Assembly: GCA_016806645.1 (NCBI GenBank) | Contig: JACSYO010001857.1 | Span: forward strand, 124,001 to 188,000 | Origin: Ophiodon elongatus | Lineage: Eukaryota; Chordata; Actinopteri; Perciformes; Hexagrammidae | Reading direction: 5' to 3' | Length of the DNA: 64,000 nucleotides | Shown here: positions 24,001 through 36,520 of the stretch, piece by piece | Position numbering within the stretch: position 1 is the stretch's first letter | Layout: each line of letters starts with the position of its first letter | The notes under the pieces: model-generated | Seen by the model: only the letters and a program-made list of their open reading frames with translations | What the model was told of the DNA's origin: nothing | The model's database searches: none | Translations under genes and position numbers: made by a program

Positions 24001-27000
24001 ATATTCCCATCCAGTATGAAGGTTGTGGGTGGATCATGTCAAGAAACCCCTTTACCTTTTACCTTACCCTTTCAACCCTTTTAACCCTTAAAATAACCCT
24101 TTTTACCCTTTTAACTATTTTTTATTTGTTTTAATGTGGAATAAAAAAAGAAACGCCAACCGTAATTTATTTTATTTTGGGTGCTTCTCAGGAAAAAACG
24201 GTTTGATCTAATTCCTAATGATTTACCGACATTGAGGAATCTGCTCTCTCAATTTTTTAGGGGTTCATGCTTTCATCCACTGAAACTCAGCAAAGTTTGT
24301 TATGGCAACGCATCCTTGTATGGGTCATCAAGGGGCCCCGTGATTTCAGCCTGCCCCTCGTCTCTTGCTGAGGACCAGAGGGGCTCCCTCCTTTAACTTC
24401 ACACATTTTATCAGTAGGGGGCTCTCCAGCGAAGACATGGAGGGGAGATGATGTGCTAAAGTAGAACTTATTGAACCCCAGTTCTGTGTCCTGAGGATCA
24501 GGACCAAGAACCGCTTGTTTACTAGTGAACAAACCTAGCAGTCTGACAGGTAGTCCACAGCAACAGATGTGTGTACACTAATTGCTCTGTGTATTGGCAA
24601 CCCCGAAGATTGCTCCACCGCCGCTCATCTACCGCTAAAGCCCGGTTATTCATGCTAAATTGAACCACTTCCCTCAAACGCCGCATGCCAGTTGGCTCGA
24701 GGTAGAGCTTTGCCTCAGTCAAGCAAGAATGGTACCTCAGACACATCCAACATCTGGCTGCATTTTAGTAATCGCTTGCTTCTCAAAGAGTTGTGAGAGG
24801 AAAGCAAAGAAAGGAGAAAGTCCTGGGCAGCAGTTTTTTTTTTTTTTTTTAAAGGAAACCACCGCTGCATTACACTGACAACACAGACAGGGTGGGATTA
24901 ATACGTGAACGCGATTAAGTGTCACTGCGAGTTCAACAGAGTAGCAACTTTTCATAAGGCAGACACCGGAGGAACTGTGGGAGACGGATGCTCCTTGGAG
25001 AATATTATGAGAAATGACTGTAGAAAGCTCTTGAAGTGAAGTAGGAGACATGACAATGGGTGGGGGGGAAAAAAGGTGAAAACTAAGATGGAAAGTTTTG
25101 GAAAAGATACGACTTTTCAGTCTTTGGCAGAAGATGGCGACAAGACTTGGGAGTCTATCCCGCAAATATGTTATAAATCAACACAAATGTTACTCTTATT
25201 GATTTCTGCCAAAGCAAGAAATCTGAAATAAGACAGCGCACTAACTTCATATCAAATGGTTTCCACGACAGATGTGCTTTAGGAGATGTAGAGTATTCTC
25301 TTTGGAAATGACAGCGGGCAGCTGTTGTATGGAAAACAGATCCTCCGTCCGTTTCCTTTGTATCTCTCCCAGGTCTGTTACCTCTATGCAGATACCAGAC
25401 CTCGATGCTTGAGTGTAAAACTGGAAAGACAGGAGGAAGAGCGTATTCCAGAAGCTTTCCCACAGAGCCGGGGGTACGCACAGTAGACAACCTGCTGCGA
25501 GGAACATTCAGGAAATAGTTTCCATTTTTTTTGAAGCCTTGTTGGATTTGATTTAATGGATCGCTTTTCCTATAAAGGTGGGACACATCAGAGGGAGCAT
25601 AGCAGGGGATGAGTTTAACAGAATTATGAATGCCCTCTTTAATTTAACAGAAACATACCTTTCACAGTGCTAACAGACGGCCAAGTGTAATGAATCATAA
25701 AGCATTAAGCCTGTGCGGTGTGGGCGGTGAGGCAGCAACTCTTACCAGACTGTACTCGATGAAGTTAGTCCGGTCTCTGAGGTTTTTCCTGAACCGTTTT
25801 GACTTATTTCTCAACTGCACAGTACATAACGGTAATCACAAAAACAAAAACAATGCTTGGCAGTGGAACAAAACCAACCACATGTGGTGACAATAACAGA
25901 ATGATCACATCTCAACAACCAGAACACTGCATTATTCAACAGATTCCCAACAAAATGTTTGTTGAATTGTCCTATTTACCACGCCCCCGAATGATTTTCA
26001 TTTGGCCTATCTATGCAAAAAAAGGTGGCCACTTTCCATAAAACTATCCATCAAATATCTTTAAAGTGTCCTTGTCGAGCGTAGAGATGCAAACTCGGTG
26101 AGCAAAAAAAAAACGGCCCGACTGATGACGGAAGATTTTTTTTATTTATTATTCATTTCATTTTCAGCGCCGTTACTGCCCTTTTGTTGTCGTGTTATAT
26201 CAGCCGTGCAAATGGCTGGTGTTCCTGGCTGCTAGAGGAAGTGGGGCACTAGGCCATGAAATGACCCCTGTTGGAGGAGAAGGCGGTGCTTCTTTACAGT
26301 CAGATTGCAGGACCCTTCTGGTCACTGAATGAACACAGCATTCAAATGTGCTCATGTGCCTTTAGCAGGACAACCCGTTATGTTCCTCTGCATTAACATG
26401 TCAAACGCTCACAAGGTACATTTATTTACCTTTTATCTTATTTATTATTACTGATTATTTGCTAAGCACACAAGGCTAAAGTGTCAAACACAGGCACGGC
26501 AGCGACTTAGCCAGCAGTTCACAAAAACGTTGCCAGGTTTGCTGATTAGCATCGATTTACCAGTCGTGAGAAAAGCAAGTCGTGCTCAAACAGGGGGCCA
26601 CGCTGTCACCTTTAATCCAGCACGCTCTCTGCAGCCGCGTGGGCAACGCAGACCTCCCAGCAGAGAACACACACATTGATCCCGGGAGTAGTTTTTATTG
26701 CCCTGATTGCTTCCAACAGTGCACCTCGGCCTTGCGTCGCCTCCCGAGCATCGACTCGGCCGGATAAACCGTTATGCGTCTGGCCTCACTCACCGGCCTC
26801 TGGATCGCCAGGAATGTTCCCACTTGCTCCCACAGGGGTCTATCGCGGGGTAAAAAACATGACAATAGTGAAGTGGCACACATGTCCTCTCTGCTGCACC
26901 TCCACTGATTTCGGTGGCGAGGCTGCACACTTTGTCTCTTTAGCTCTTTGTCGAGGTGTCATGTATTTCCTCCGGGTAGACAGGGTGCTGGTGGAGCATA

Positions 27001-27239
27001 TGTGGGGGAGGCAGACAGTGTTGACAGTGACCCACTTCCCAGAATGCTCTCCCGTGGCGGGTGACAGACCTGCACTCAGCTGGAAGAGTGAATAATGCTC
27101 ACCTGCTGTCAGGGAGCTCGGTGACTGACACAAGCCAAGACAAACACTAATACCAGGCTCAGCTTTTTTTATGCTGAGATTTTATGGGATTTACAGGTCA
27201 AAAGACATCTAGACATCTAGAAATACAGGTTACAACTGG
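24001..27239. other. Noncoding stretch
   Basis: It contains the CCCTTTTA tract, a T18 run at 24833-24850, and a CTCF-like TCAGTAGGGGGC at 24411-24422. No gene is recognised; overlapping frames on both strands at 24.7-25.6 kb and 26.6-27.1 kb look like chance. Confidence 0.35.
24044..24118. repeat. Degenerate CCCTTTTA-type low-complexity repeat
   Basis: Irregular iterations of 'acccttttaaccctt' over about 75 bases. It resembles telomeric TTAACCC only superficially, since spacing and unit vary. Confidence 0.6.
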
Positions 27240-27410
27240 CTTCACCTAGTTTAGTTTAGGTTTTTATGGATCCCTACTAGCTAACGCCATGCCAACAATT
27301 ATATACATTCAAACATCACATTACATACAAAGATCCATCATCAAAGCATCACATTGCAATTGCAAATTTCCCCGCTGTTGCAATAAAGGATTATCTTATC
27401 TTATCTTATG
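27240..27410 (+). mobile_element. Truncated L2-like LINE 3' end
   Basis: 'Tttttatggatccctactag' and then 'caaatttccccgctgttgca' followed by 'ataaaggattatcttatct' match the layout of 3' tails of teleost L2/Maui-like non-LTR elements. Those end in AATAAA-like sequence and tandem pentamers. Here the pentamer is TTATC (27390-27409). It is 5'-truncated and contains no reverse transcriptase. Confidence 0.45.
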
Positions 27411-29789
27411 CTGTTAAAACAATTGGTTACCAAGACTTCCAAACTGATTTTATACTGGCACTTCAGTCCAAATCTTGTGGGGTTTTGCTTGAACATTTGG
27501 TAAAATGAAAGATTTCCTTTTTTACTTGGATGCAGCACAATAGTTCTCATCACTACCGGTCCAACTGACTGACGGGATTTGAACTGTGAGAAAATCTGAA
27601 CATAACATCATTAGTGGCACTCTTAATATTGCTGGCAATGAAATGTGTTTTGCTCAACGGGATGTCAATTCTGTTGACTGGAATGGAAGGAATTCAAGGA
27701 CCATGTAATAAGACTGTAGTTCAGAAGAGTGAACGCGTCAGAAAGCAGATCATACGGTACATCAAAATATCAGACTGTTAATCATATAGATTAGCTTGTC
27801 ATATGGAAGCAGTGTAAGAAAACATTAGTAACTAAGAGGATGTTGCTGTTTATGCCTGAAAAGACCGAGCAGTAAATTGGAGAGTGATAGCAGGTTCCGT
27901 TCCACGTGCCTGCCGTCGCCAAAAATAAGATGAAACGGCTCCAGGTTCGTTCTGCAGTTGCCACTAAAGCTTAGCAGTAGTTTAACGACACAATCCACAA
28001 CAAGAAAGCGACTTCCACAATGGCTTTTGCATCGCGAGTCTTCATGTTTACCTGTCAGTAGTTGGAGACAGGTGCGATGGTCCCCCTGCTGCAGAGGGCA
28101 GATGCGGAGCCAGGTTCTGGACTGGCAGGGCACCTCATTAGCCTTCCACTGCAGGCGTCCGCTCTGTCGCCTGTGTTTTGGCAGAGAGGCCCAGAGAGCC
28201 ACTCGACCGGTGCAAGGACGAACGCAAAGAGCTCAGTAAAAAACAAAATGACAGCAGAGAAAAGTAAAATGAGACTGGGTAAAGTAAACAAACCTTCAAG
28301 GGAACCATCTGCAGCGGCTGCTGGGCTACACACTTCCAGTTCCACCTGATTGGCTGTCTTTCACCAGCGAATACATTTAGAGGATGCACTCACACCTGCA
28401 ACTAGTTGAATTTGGTCCGAACAAAAGAGACTGGAAAAGTTCCCTTTGTGCATTTTTTCGTTTTTCGTTTGTTTAGGCCCAAACTGTGTACTTACAAGTA
28501 CACCCCCCCCCCCCATCTGCTTGTGAGAGTTGAAGAATGCTTCCATGTGATGGACACGTGTTGAAGTCGCCTGCGTTGCCGTAATCCTCCTGGTGTTCAT
28601 ACTGTAACAGTTAGGAACACACAAATAGTCTGGAGGCATTGTTCGATTTTGTTCAACATAAGTAGCTCATGTTCATGACATGTCCACATCTGTAACAGCA
28701 GGTTTGTCAGAATCATTTCCTGTCGTCCTTTCAGATGACTTTCTGACTGGTAAAAATTCACACCAGAGTTCTATTCAAAAATGTGACTTTTCCAGGTGCC
28801 TCAGTGCTGCTGAGGCACCCTAAAGATATTTGGAGCCACCTCAGTTTAAAGGGTAGTGTTCTCACCATGAGTCGACAGGAGACACTACAAATACATATGT
28901 GATGAAAATCATGTCACCTATAAAGCTTGGGAGTCTGTTTTTTGGTGAGACAGATATCGCTATGGCGAGTCATGTCCTGCCACGGTTTTCACACCAAACA
29001 CGCTGATGATGTAGTTACTCGTGGGAGGAGTGAAGCTTAAGTATATACGTTTTGGAGAAACGGATGAATTTACACTTTTTGTCAGATAGCTATCCAACGA
29101 ATTCTAAGAATCTTTAATAAAAGTCTCCAAAAAAGTACTTTTGCACATTTCCAGCCAACAAAATCATAATCATAGAATCAACTCAAAAAAGAAACAAATG
29201 TTTTCAGGGCTCCCAACAGCAAGGCTTATTATACAGATTATGGTACTAGAGCTGCACCTACTGATCACTTTTCTTTAAATATAAATATATAACAAATGTT
29301 GTTTCGGTTAGTCTATAATATAAGGACTCATTTATAAAGTATTCTAAATATTATATATTTTTAAATTCTTGCTTAATGTAATCAAAAACTTGCCTGATTA
29401 ATATTTCAATATTTTTATTCAAACAAAGCAAACATATCTAACAAGATAATAAACCCTTTGTATATATTTTCATCTGGTTGATGTGACATTGTAGAGAAAG
29501 AATGATAGAATAGATAAAACAAAAAATGGCAAAGTTGAAATGAACAGCTCCAAACATTCAGTGCACCCTAGGTGGAGAAGAGCCGAATAGAAATAGAAAT
29601 TGATAAAAGTGTTGAGCCACACAGGAAATCTTCGCCTGGCGTCTGGTGAAAACTTCACACCCCAGAGGAGGCGGCCCGACAGCAGCGAGAATTTCAGTGG
29701 CACACCTTTGCAATTTCACACTGATCCCTTGACTGTGGAGAGATGTTAATCCTCGCTCTATATAATCCAAGGCTCCTACTCCTCACACT

Positions 29790-29792
<3 letters not shown>
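27411..29792. other. Noncoding stretch
   Basis: It holds a C14 run (28501-28514), the hairpin at 28795-28819, and AT-rich sequence at 29250-29460 that begins 'agagctgcacctactgatca', perhaps a degraded hAT-type repeat. Frames at 27.8-28.4 kb are open on both strands but have no recognisable product. Confidence 0.3.
28795..28819. repeat. Perfect 10-base hairpin
   Basis: GGTGCCTCAG, loop TGCTG, CTGAGGCACC. Short but exact. Confidence 0.55.

Positions 29793-29881
<89 letters not shown>
29793..29881. repeat. (AC)44 microsatellite
   Basis: About 89 bases of uninterrupted CA, flanked by 'ctcacactcctc' and 'ctcactctct'. Reads as His-Thr and Cys-Val runs in the two directions. Confidence 0.95.
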
Positions 29882-29885
<4 letters not shown>

Positions 29886-32800
29886 TCTCTGTTTCAGCTC
29901 TCCCTCTATCACCCGTAACCTCTGTCTCTGGTGCTTGTGAGAATTGTCCCCTCGTCTTCCCTCTGTGCTCGATCTCCTCTTCCACACTCAACCTTCTATG
30001 TCCTTTGCATTTCCTCACACGTGGAGTCAATGAATAAATTTGGGACTTAATTACATTTAAAAAAGGGCCACCGAGGTGCACGGGAACCGCGTGTGTTCGG
30101 ACTATTAAAACAAGTCGGTTGTGCTCAAGTTCATGGAACGTTCCACCTGACTTTCATGTCAGTGCTGAGACTTTGTGGTGACCACTTAATGTGTTGCGGG
30201 TTAGAGGTTTTACACCGGATTCATATATAAAATGCGCCAGATTAATTTATGACTAAAGTAAATGTGTTGAGTCTATCTTCCTAATGTATGCAAATGGCTC
30301 AGGCTATTACACTGTAGAGATAAATGCATTACAATACAGTGAATGTGCACAGAGGAGAAAAAAAGCCCTGCAGTGCAGTTTTTTGTTACTTAAATACACA
30401 GAATATTGTCAAGTTTGTTGCCTTAGAAACATCCAGCTGCTCGCAGTGTGCTCGATTTTCAGAGGGAAAAAAACCTTCTCGAACTCAAGCTTGTCAGAGT
30501 TTAAACTCCTTGACGTCGTGGGGGGTGGGGATACAAAAAGTTGCTTAAAGTTCAATCTTTGTGTCAGTCGCGGTTGGTATCTTGAAAACTTTTCACTGAG
30601 GATCCATCAGAACCAATATTTCAACAGGAAGCTGCATTTCACACGTCGCCGCCCATCTCTCTGCAGCTTCCTGCTCCTTTTGCAGTTTTAGCTTTGCCTC
30701 AGCGCGCCGTAACTTCAGTGGAAGCGTGTCGGGGGAACCGTCCAAGATCTCCGCAGGAGGCAGAGCATTCCTGGTGTGTCTCTGTGTGAGTCCTACCTGC
30801 CTCGCAGCACAAAGCACAGGGAACGTCTCCCTCACTGGTAACTGTGGCCCTGTCTAACATAGATTCCTCTCATTGTGTGAGGCAATAATGGCAAGCATTG
30901 ATTAAGATGAGTCTCTTGGCAAGAACAAAAGAAGAATGGCCTTCCAGCAACTCGGACCATCGCTTGAAAAAGAAATGGCTCTTCTGGGATGGACTGCTAA
31001 GAGAGATTATTTCTATGACAAGTGCTGCTGTCAGACAGCTCTCTCCCTCTCTCCGTCTCTGTCTGTCTGTGTGACTGCGACAGCATCGAGCACGAAACAG
31101 ATGACGTGTCGTCGGGGATTTAACGTGCGGAGCGGCTCACCGGCGCCTCGTCAACAGGTTGGAAGGCTCGGCGGGACAAAGAGATGCGGTGTCACCTTGG
31201 CAGCGGGGTTCACTGCTGTTTACTTCTTCCCCCTCTTTGTACTCCGCTCGGCGCCTCGTTCTTTGCGAGCTTCCTCTCGTCTAAACTTCTCCCCAGTCTG
31301 CACTGCGAGCCGCCTAGAGGTTACGTAATACCACAGGATGGACTGCAGCAATCTTGATCGAGTTGTTTTTTGTGTTGCGAGAGGGGTCATGTGGGTCCAA
31401 GCTCTCACTCACAGTCAGGGAAGGATATTATGATCTAAGATATTTTTAGGGAGATACTTGCACTGCAATGTCCTTGACATTGATTTAGACTTTAATGAGC
31501 ATCCAATGTACTGCGCCAGGCGGCGTCCTGTTCGCTATACGAGGGGGCGACTCTTGATCTCTTTTGTGTCCTTACACAGTTTGTTCTCATTTGTCCAGCA
31601 AAAAGCCGCGTCCCCGTCCCTCCTGCCCCGCTGCTACTGTCGCTGTTCACAAAATGGCCCTTAAATGCCACTTTGTATTATCTGGGATGAATGCTGCCCT
31701 ACAATGGCACAACAATAACGGCTACAGGATGTGTTCTGAAAAGGTAAAGGTCATGAAAAGTAGCTGGTTTGTCTTGACAATATCTCTCACAAACTATGTG
31801 TACCATCACATGCTTTTGGTGTGTTAATGACATGCAGAGTCACATTTCTCTTTCCACAGAAATCATTTTCATGATGTCTCAAAACAATACTATGATGGCT
31901 ACCTACATCTTGAAGACAAATACTAACACATACTTCATAGCTTTGGACAGTATATTAGTTATATTCTTTGAACTAAAACAAGGTTCTCGGAACACCATGA
32001 TATTGTCACAACAACTTGGTCCTCTCGGTGAAGAAGTAGGAGCAGCCACGTGATCGGACAGATTACCCCAACCCCTTTATGGTGAAAGCACCCAACATGT
32101 TGGTGATGGCCCCTCATTGCTGAAGAAAACTGTCCGCACACATCTACGGTAGGTCAACATTGAAGCAGGAAGTCGAGGTTCACGCCACGCTTTTGTTTTG
32201 TATTCCAATAAGTTTGGTTAAGCTGGAGGTCGGTGTAAAACCTGTGTCCGTGCTTCAGGCAGTTTCAGGAGAGCAACCTCAATTTACTCAGTAGTTTTAA
32301 TCAGCAGCTTTCAAACCACTTGCTTGTCTTCAGATGAACCTACAGTCCATATTATATGTCCTCTGTGGCCAACATAGATAATAATATTAACACTACTAAA
32401 GTACATCCATTATCGATATGGATGGATGGGTGAATAGTATTTCCAATCCAAATGATCAAAGGTCAATCTAGTAGAGGAGATATCATTAAGCCAAAGAGTA
32501 TTACATGCATTTTTAATATTTATTTAACAGCGAGCCGTTTCTCTTGACATACAGCATTACATCACTTTGTCCTTGCAGCGCTCTCATTAAGGGTGAGTGT
32601 TCTTCATAATCACTGGATAGAAAATACAGGTCTTAGCCTTTTGCGTTGCAAAGTAATTGGTTAGATTTGAGCCTGTGCAATCAGTGAGCATTTCAAGCCA
32701 TTAATCACTTTGGAGCTTTGCAAGACTCTTTCCATTGCCGTTTTTCAGCCGATTTGTGATAACCCCCATTTTTCCCATAAATGAAGGATAATTAATTTAA

Positions 32801-33346
32801 CATTCTCTCAGCGTGTCCCGGTGTCGCCTCTGATTCCGTACCATGGAGGTCTCCCAAAGTGAACATTTCCTATCCGGCTTCCTCCATAGAAATGCCTCCG
32901 AGATAAATGCTGCGATGATGTAATTTCAATTCCCCCCTAATTCCTCTCCGTTTGCAATCAATTTTATAGTGTGACTAAGAACAGACTAATGGTTTGAACA
33001 TCTCTGCCTCCCACCCGTCGAGTGCAGGGGAAGACGAGCCGCGGGTGAAAACAAAGACAGAAAAAGCAAGCAAGACGGAGACAGTGCTACGGTATCTTTC
33101 TGCTGATCTCTGCTGCTGTGGATGTGGTCGTTTGCCAGAGCAGTGGGAGGAGATGTACAAAGCACATTTCTGAAAGATGAGAAGTACTCTGTCGACCCTG
33201 ACAGCCAGCACAATCACAGCTTCAGACGAGCCTCGTAGGGGCTCACACCCCAGGTCATAGCAATATACACACTCACACATGGGCATGATGATTGGGTTTC
33301 AAAATATAAAGCTAAACAAGATCATTGTCAACTGTCTCATTCACTC
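29882..33346. other. Noncoding stretch with one CpG-richer patch
   Basis: A CpG-richer segment lies at about 31075-31330 with a (CT)/(CTGT) lead-in at 31040-31072. Nonrepetitive, AT-balanced sequence at 32500-32960 is described separately. No gene is recognised. Confidence 0.3.
32500..32960. other. Enhancer-like nonrepetitive segment
   Basis: Complex sequence with 'catttttaatatttatttaa', 'gccattaatcac', 'ggataattaatttaac' and 'gataaatgctgcgatgatg' blocks and no simple repeats. The dense TAAT cores and lack of repeats resemble conserved noncoding elements. This is inference only. Confidence 0.2.
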
Positions 33347-33600
33347 TTTTTTTTTTTTTTTTACTAATTTTTATTGCTTCTCTGAGTGACATACAGGAGT
33401 CTGTGGAAGACACAAAGAGCCTTAGAAATGGTTATAAAGCAGCACATTAATTGAAATGTTACTGGACAAAATAGGCAAGATTTAATAGCCTTTACAAAAT
33501 GATGTCCATCAATACAAAGATAAATAAAAAAAAGCTTTATAGATAACTCAATAAAACAAAAGCACAAATACAATTCTAAAATACAATTAAAAAGAAAGAT
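33347..33600 (-). mobile_element. Poly(A)-tailed minus-strand insertion, possible retrocopy
   Basis: On the minus strand the sequence ends GCAATAAAAATTAGT followed by A16 (T16 at 33347-33362), so a polyadenylation signal sits 6-7 bases before a poly(A) tail. That is the mark of a reverse-transcribed polyadenylated RNA. The upstream 240 bases are AT-rich and 3'UTR-like. I could not find matching target duplications or name the source RNA. A chance A run after AATAAA is the alternative. Confidence 0.35.
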
Positions 33601-36390
33601 TAAAAGTGGGACTCCTCTTTTTAAATTAGCATTTAGATTTAATCAACGAGTATCGATGTCTATGTACGTTGTGGGTCCATGTCGTCCAGAACAACTCACA
33701 GAAGCGTTTTGTGATCTGGCGCCACTATCGGACTCGAGAAAGGTCTTTGTTCTTTCTGTGTGAAAAGACTAACATAGCTCACTGTAGACTACATTACTCG
33801 TCTAAATGTGCAGATCATTTAGCAGCGAATGCCCCCTCCATTAATCCAAGAGCATATATACGTATACGACCTTGGCTAGCCGTACATCCTCACACTGCCT
33901 GAGGCTGCTGCATCACAGGGTCTGTCCCTCACTTCTGTTGTGCAGACAAAGTGTATTAATCAGTCCAGCAGCACTGTTATTATCTAACCCCACTGTGCTG
34001 GCTGCTGAACCTCTTTCTTTTTCCACGTTTCCAAGACAGATAGATGGAAGGATGAGTCCAATTGCCCACAGTACAAACAGGGTAGAGCTACATCCCACTA
34101 CAAAGTCTTACAGCGTTGTATATTTATTCCATTACAGCAAAAAGTGGATACAAACATCTCGGTCTCCACAGCAAACAACACGACAGGAATTCTTTACATG
34201 TGACTCTCTGACGATGTGTTTCTGCAAGGAAAGTGATGAGTGTGTGTGCTCCGTTAATCGTCGTCCATCACACCCACTCACAGTCTCCGAGTGTTTTTAT
34301 CTGGAGAGGGAATTCATCTCCCTCTTCCTTTGCAACTGGTATGTTGTGTGCCTTTGCTTCTCTGCCAGAAATAGATCACGCTAACTCGGCTATTCAACCG
34401 TTTAGAGAATTAATAAATCTTTCTGTGATTTGAAAGTTAACAAGTCCTTTTTTACAAAAACATACTAGAGACAAACACTTAATCTCACATGCAGATAGAT
34501 TCGTCGCCTTCCTAGCCAGTCAATATTGATTAATGACCAAACTCATCAACAAGGGAGAAAGAGCTGTGTTAGTTTTGGTTTCCCCCTCATTATTCTGGAG
34601 ATACTCTGGGTACAATCTCATGAGCTGGGATGCTCTGGTACGCTGAGGCTCTGCCATTAATGGTTTATAAACAAGCAGGCAATTAAGATTCACACTGAAT
34701 ACATTTGGGCGTTTTCTTTCTCATTTCTCTGTGCCTGCACTTTCCCACCCAACTGCAGATAATGAATTGCAGCCTGAACCAGAACGTAGTAGATAAACTG
34801 CAAAGTTGCAACTGTCACTAATGTGATGGTTATCTTCTGTGGCCAGGAAGAACAAACTCGCCACGCTGCATTTTAAGTGTGCATGGGAGACGGGGCCACT
34901 TCACAGTACAGACCTGCAGTGAACGCCCGGAGGACAACCTGGCAAAGGAAACCCCTCAGCTCTGGGGACAACCAGGCGGCAACCGGTAATGATTGCCGCA
35001 GCCTCACCCGTGGAAACTTTATAACAACTTTGACGTCCTAGATAGTCTAGTTTGATCATCTTCTAAGTGTTGGGGCCCAATCAGTTGTAGCTGCTGAGGG
35101 CTGGGGCTTATCAACGTGCGCATGTGGCCCTTGCTTACTGAGAATTCCTTGTTCATGGGAAATTATTGCAATCCCTATCCTGAGTCGGGTTCAGCTGGGT
35201 TACCACGGCGATCACTCAGTGTGGCATGTGCGCAGCCCCGACCATCTAAAGGCAGCACGGACGGGTTATTGCTCGTCCGTTAGCAGAATGAACCCACAAA
35301 TCGCTCCACCAGCTAGGAACGGCCCTGCACCACCGATCCTGTTGGCAGATGGCACACGTGAACATGTGAATTAGATGATGTCGAGGATGCTGGATGCCTT
35401 TTAGAAAAAAAAAATTAGTCACCACCATCTTGATCATTATGTGATCTGCAACAATACAAACACCACAGATCCGGTACATTAGACAGAACGTTTTAGTATA
35501 ACTAGTACTAGCACTTGTACTACTATCAATACTCCACTACTACTCAAGTCACTATATTTTGACACCAGGTCTCTTACATACATGCCTTTCTACTTTTCTA
35601 AATCAAAAAAGTTTACTCCAGTATCAACCATCTGACAACATAATAGAGAACTGTTTCACGGCACTAATAAAAGCATAATATAAGAAAAGGACCATTTTGT
35701 GAGTACTTTACTTGGTACTCAAGGTTAGTCGGATCTAGATGATGTCCGTTATTGCATATGGGTCCAATGAAATAGGAAAGTTTGACCAACAACTGCTGGC
35801 CGTAGCAGAGTTTGTGGTCACACAATATCCAGTTTTGTTCTTTCTATATCATTACTACGTCTGCCAATTTTAGTGCTTTTTTACACAAAATGAACAATTG
35901 TTATATGTTGAGCATCACCGCCCCACAACAAGGGATGAAAACACCTTTGACTAACTTACATCTCTTTAAAGTAACAGTACTTTTCACTTGAGTAAAATCT
36001 TTCACTGCTCCATCCAACCCCTACTTTGATTGTCTGTACCAAGGCTCGCTCCAACATGACAATCAACCAACTAGCTGTGACACTGGGACAAGATCACCGC
36101 GGCTCACAGAGGTGCTGCTGCGACACTGTGCCTCGTTCACAGACTGACAGGCAGGGAAATGGACCTGCGAATGGCTTGTCAGTCAGGTTGTTTCCAAAGG
36201 CCTGCAGCCCCCGGGACGAGCCTCGCCGCGCCCGTCTTCCTCTCCCGCTAAAATTACGCTTGGCACTTGCTCAGTCCAATTACCATCTACTGCTGGTAGC
36301 CGGTGTAGGTGCAGCGCTGTGTCGCACTCCCTTATCGCTACGCACCCTTTTCTCACCTGCGCTCTCCAGCTACATCGTCCTGTCCTCGAG
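33601..36390. other. Noncoding stretch with enhancer-like segment at 34530-34740
   Basis: A 170-codon frame at 33872-34384 starts at TTG and has no recognisable domain. At 34530-34740 complex sequence contains 'caatattgattaatgacc' and 'tggtttataaacaagcag' (forkhead and homeodomain-like cores). At 35500-36020, stretches such as 'acttttcacttgagtaaaat' resemble a degraded common fish repeat. Confidence 0.25.
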
Positions 36391-36396
36391 TCGGCG

Positions 36397-36520
36397 CTCA
36401 TTATGCAAATAGTCAAACCTCATGAGTCACTGCTTCCCCAGCATGGTGGAAATGAGCTGGGGCCCTTGGTCCTTCATTATACGGACACCTGCCAAGCTGG
36501 CTTCAATTTAATTAGAGAAG
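36397..36520. promoter_or_regulatory. Candidate enhancer with POU octamer, AP-1 and homeodomain motifs
   Basis: Within 113 bases lie ATGCAAAT (36403-36410, POU octamer), TGAGTCA (36423-36429, AP-1) and TTTAATTAG (36507-36515, homeodomain). The surrounding sequence is nonrepetitive. Motif content supports regulatory potential; activity is inferred. Confidence 0.3.

Noticed and set aside
24044..24118. Interstitial telomere repeat
   Set aside because: Unit and spacing are irregular and the TTAGGG/CCCTAA hexamer is absent.
29694..30081. Cys-Val-rich minus-strand frames
   Set aside because: Translation of the (AC)44 array.
33872..34384. 170-codon + frame
   Set aside because: Starts at TTG, no domain recognised, no splice sites that fit.
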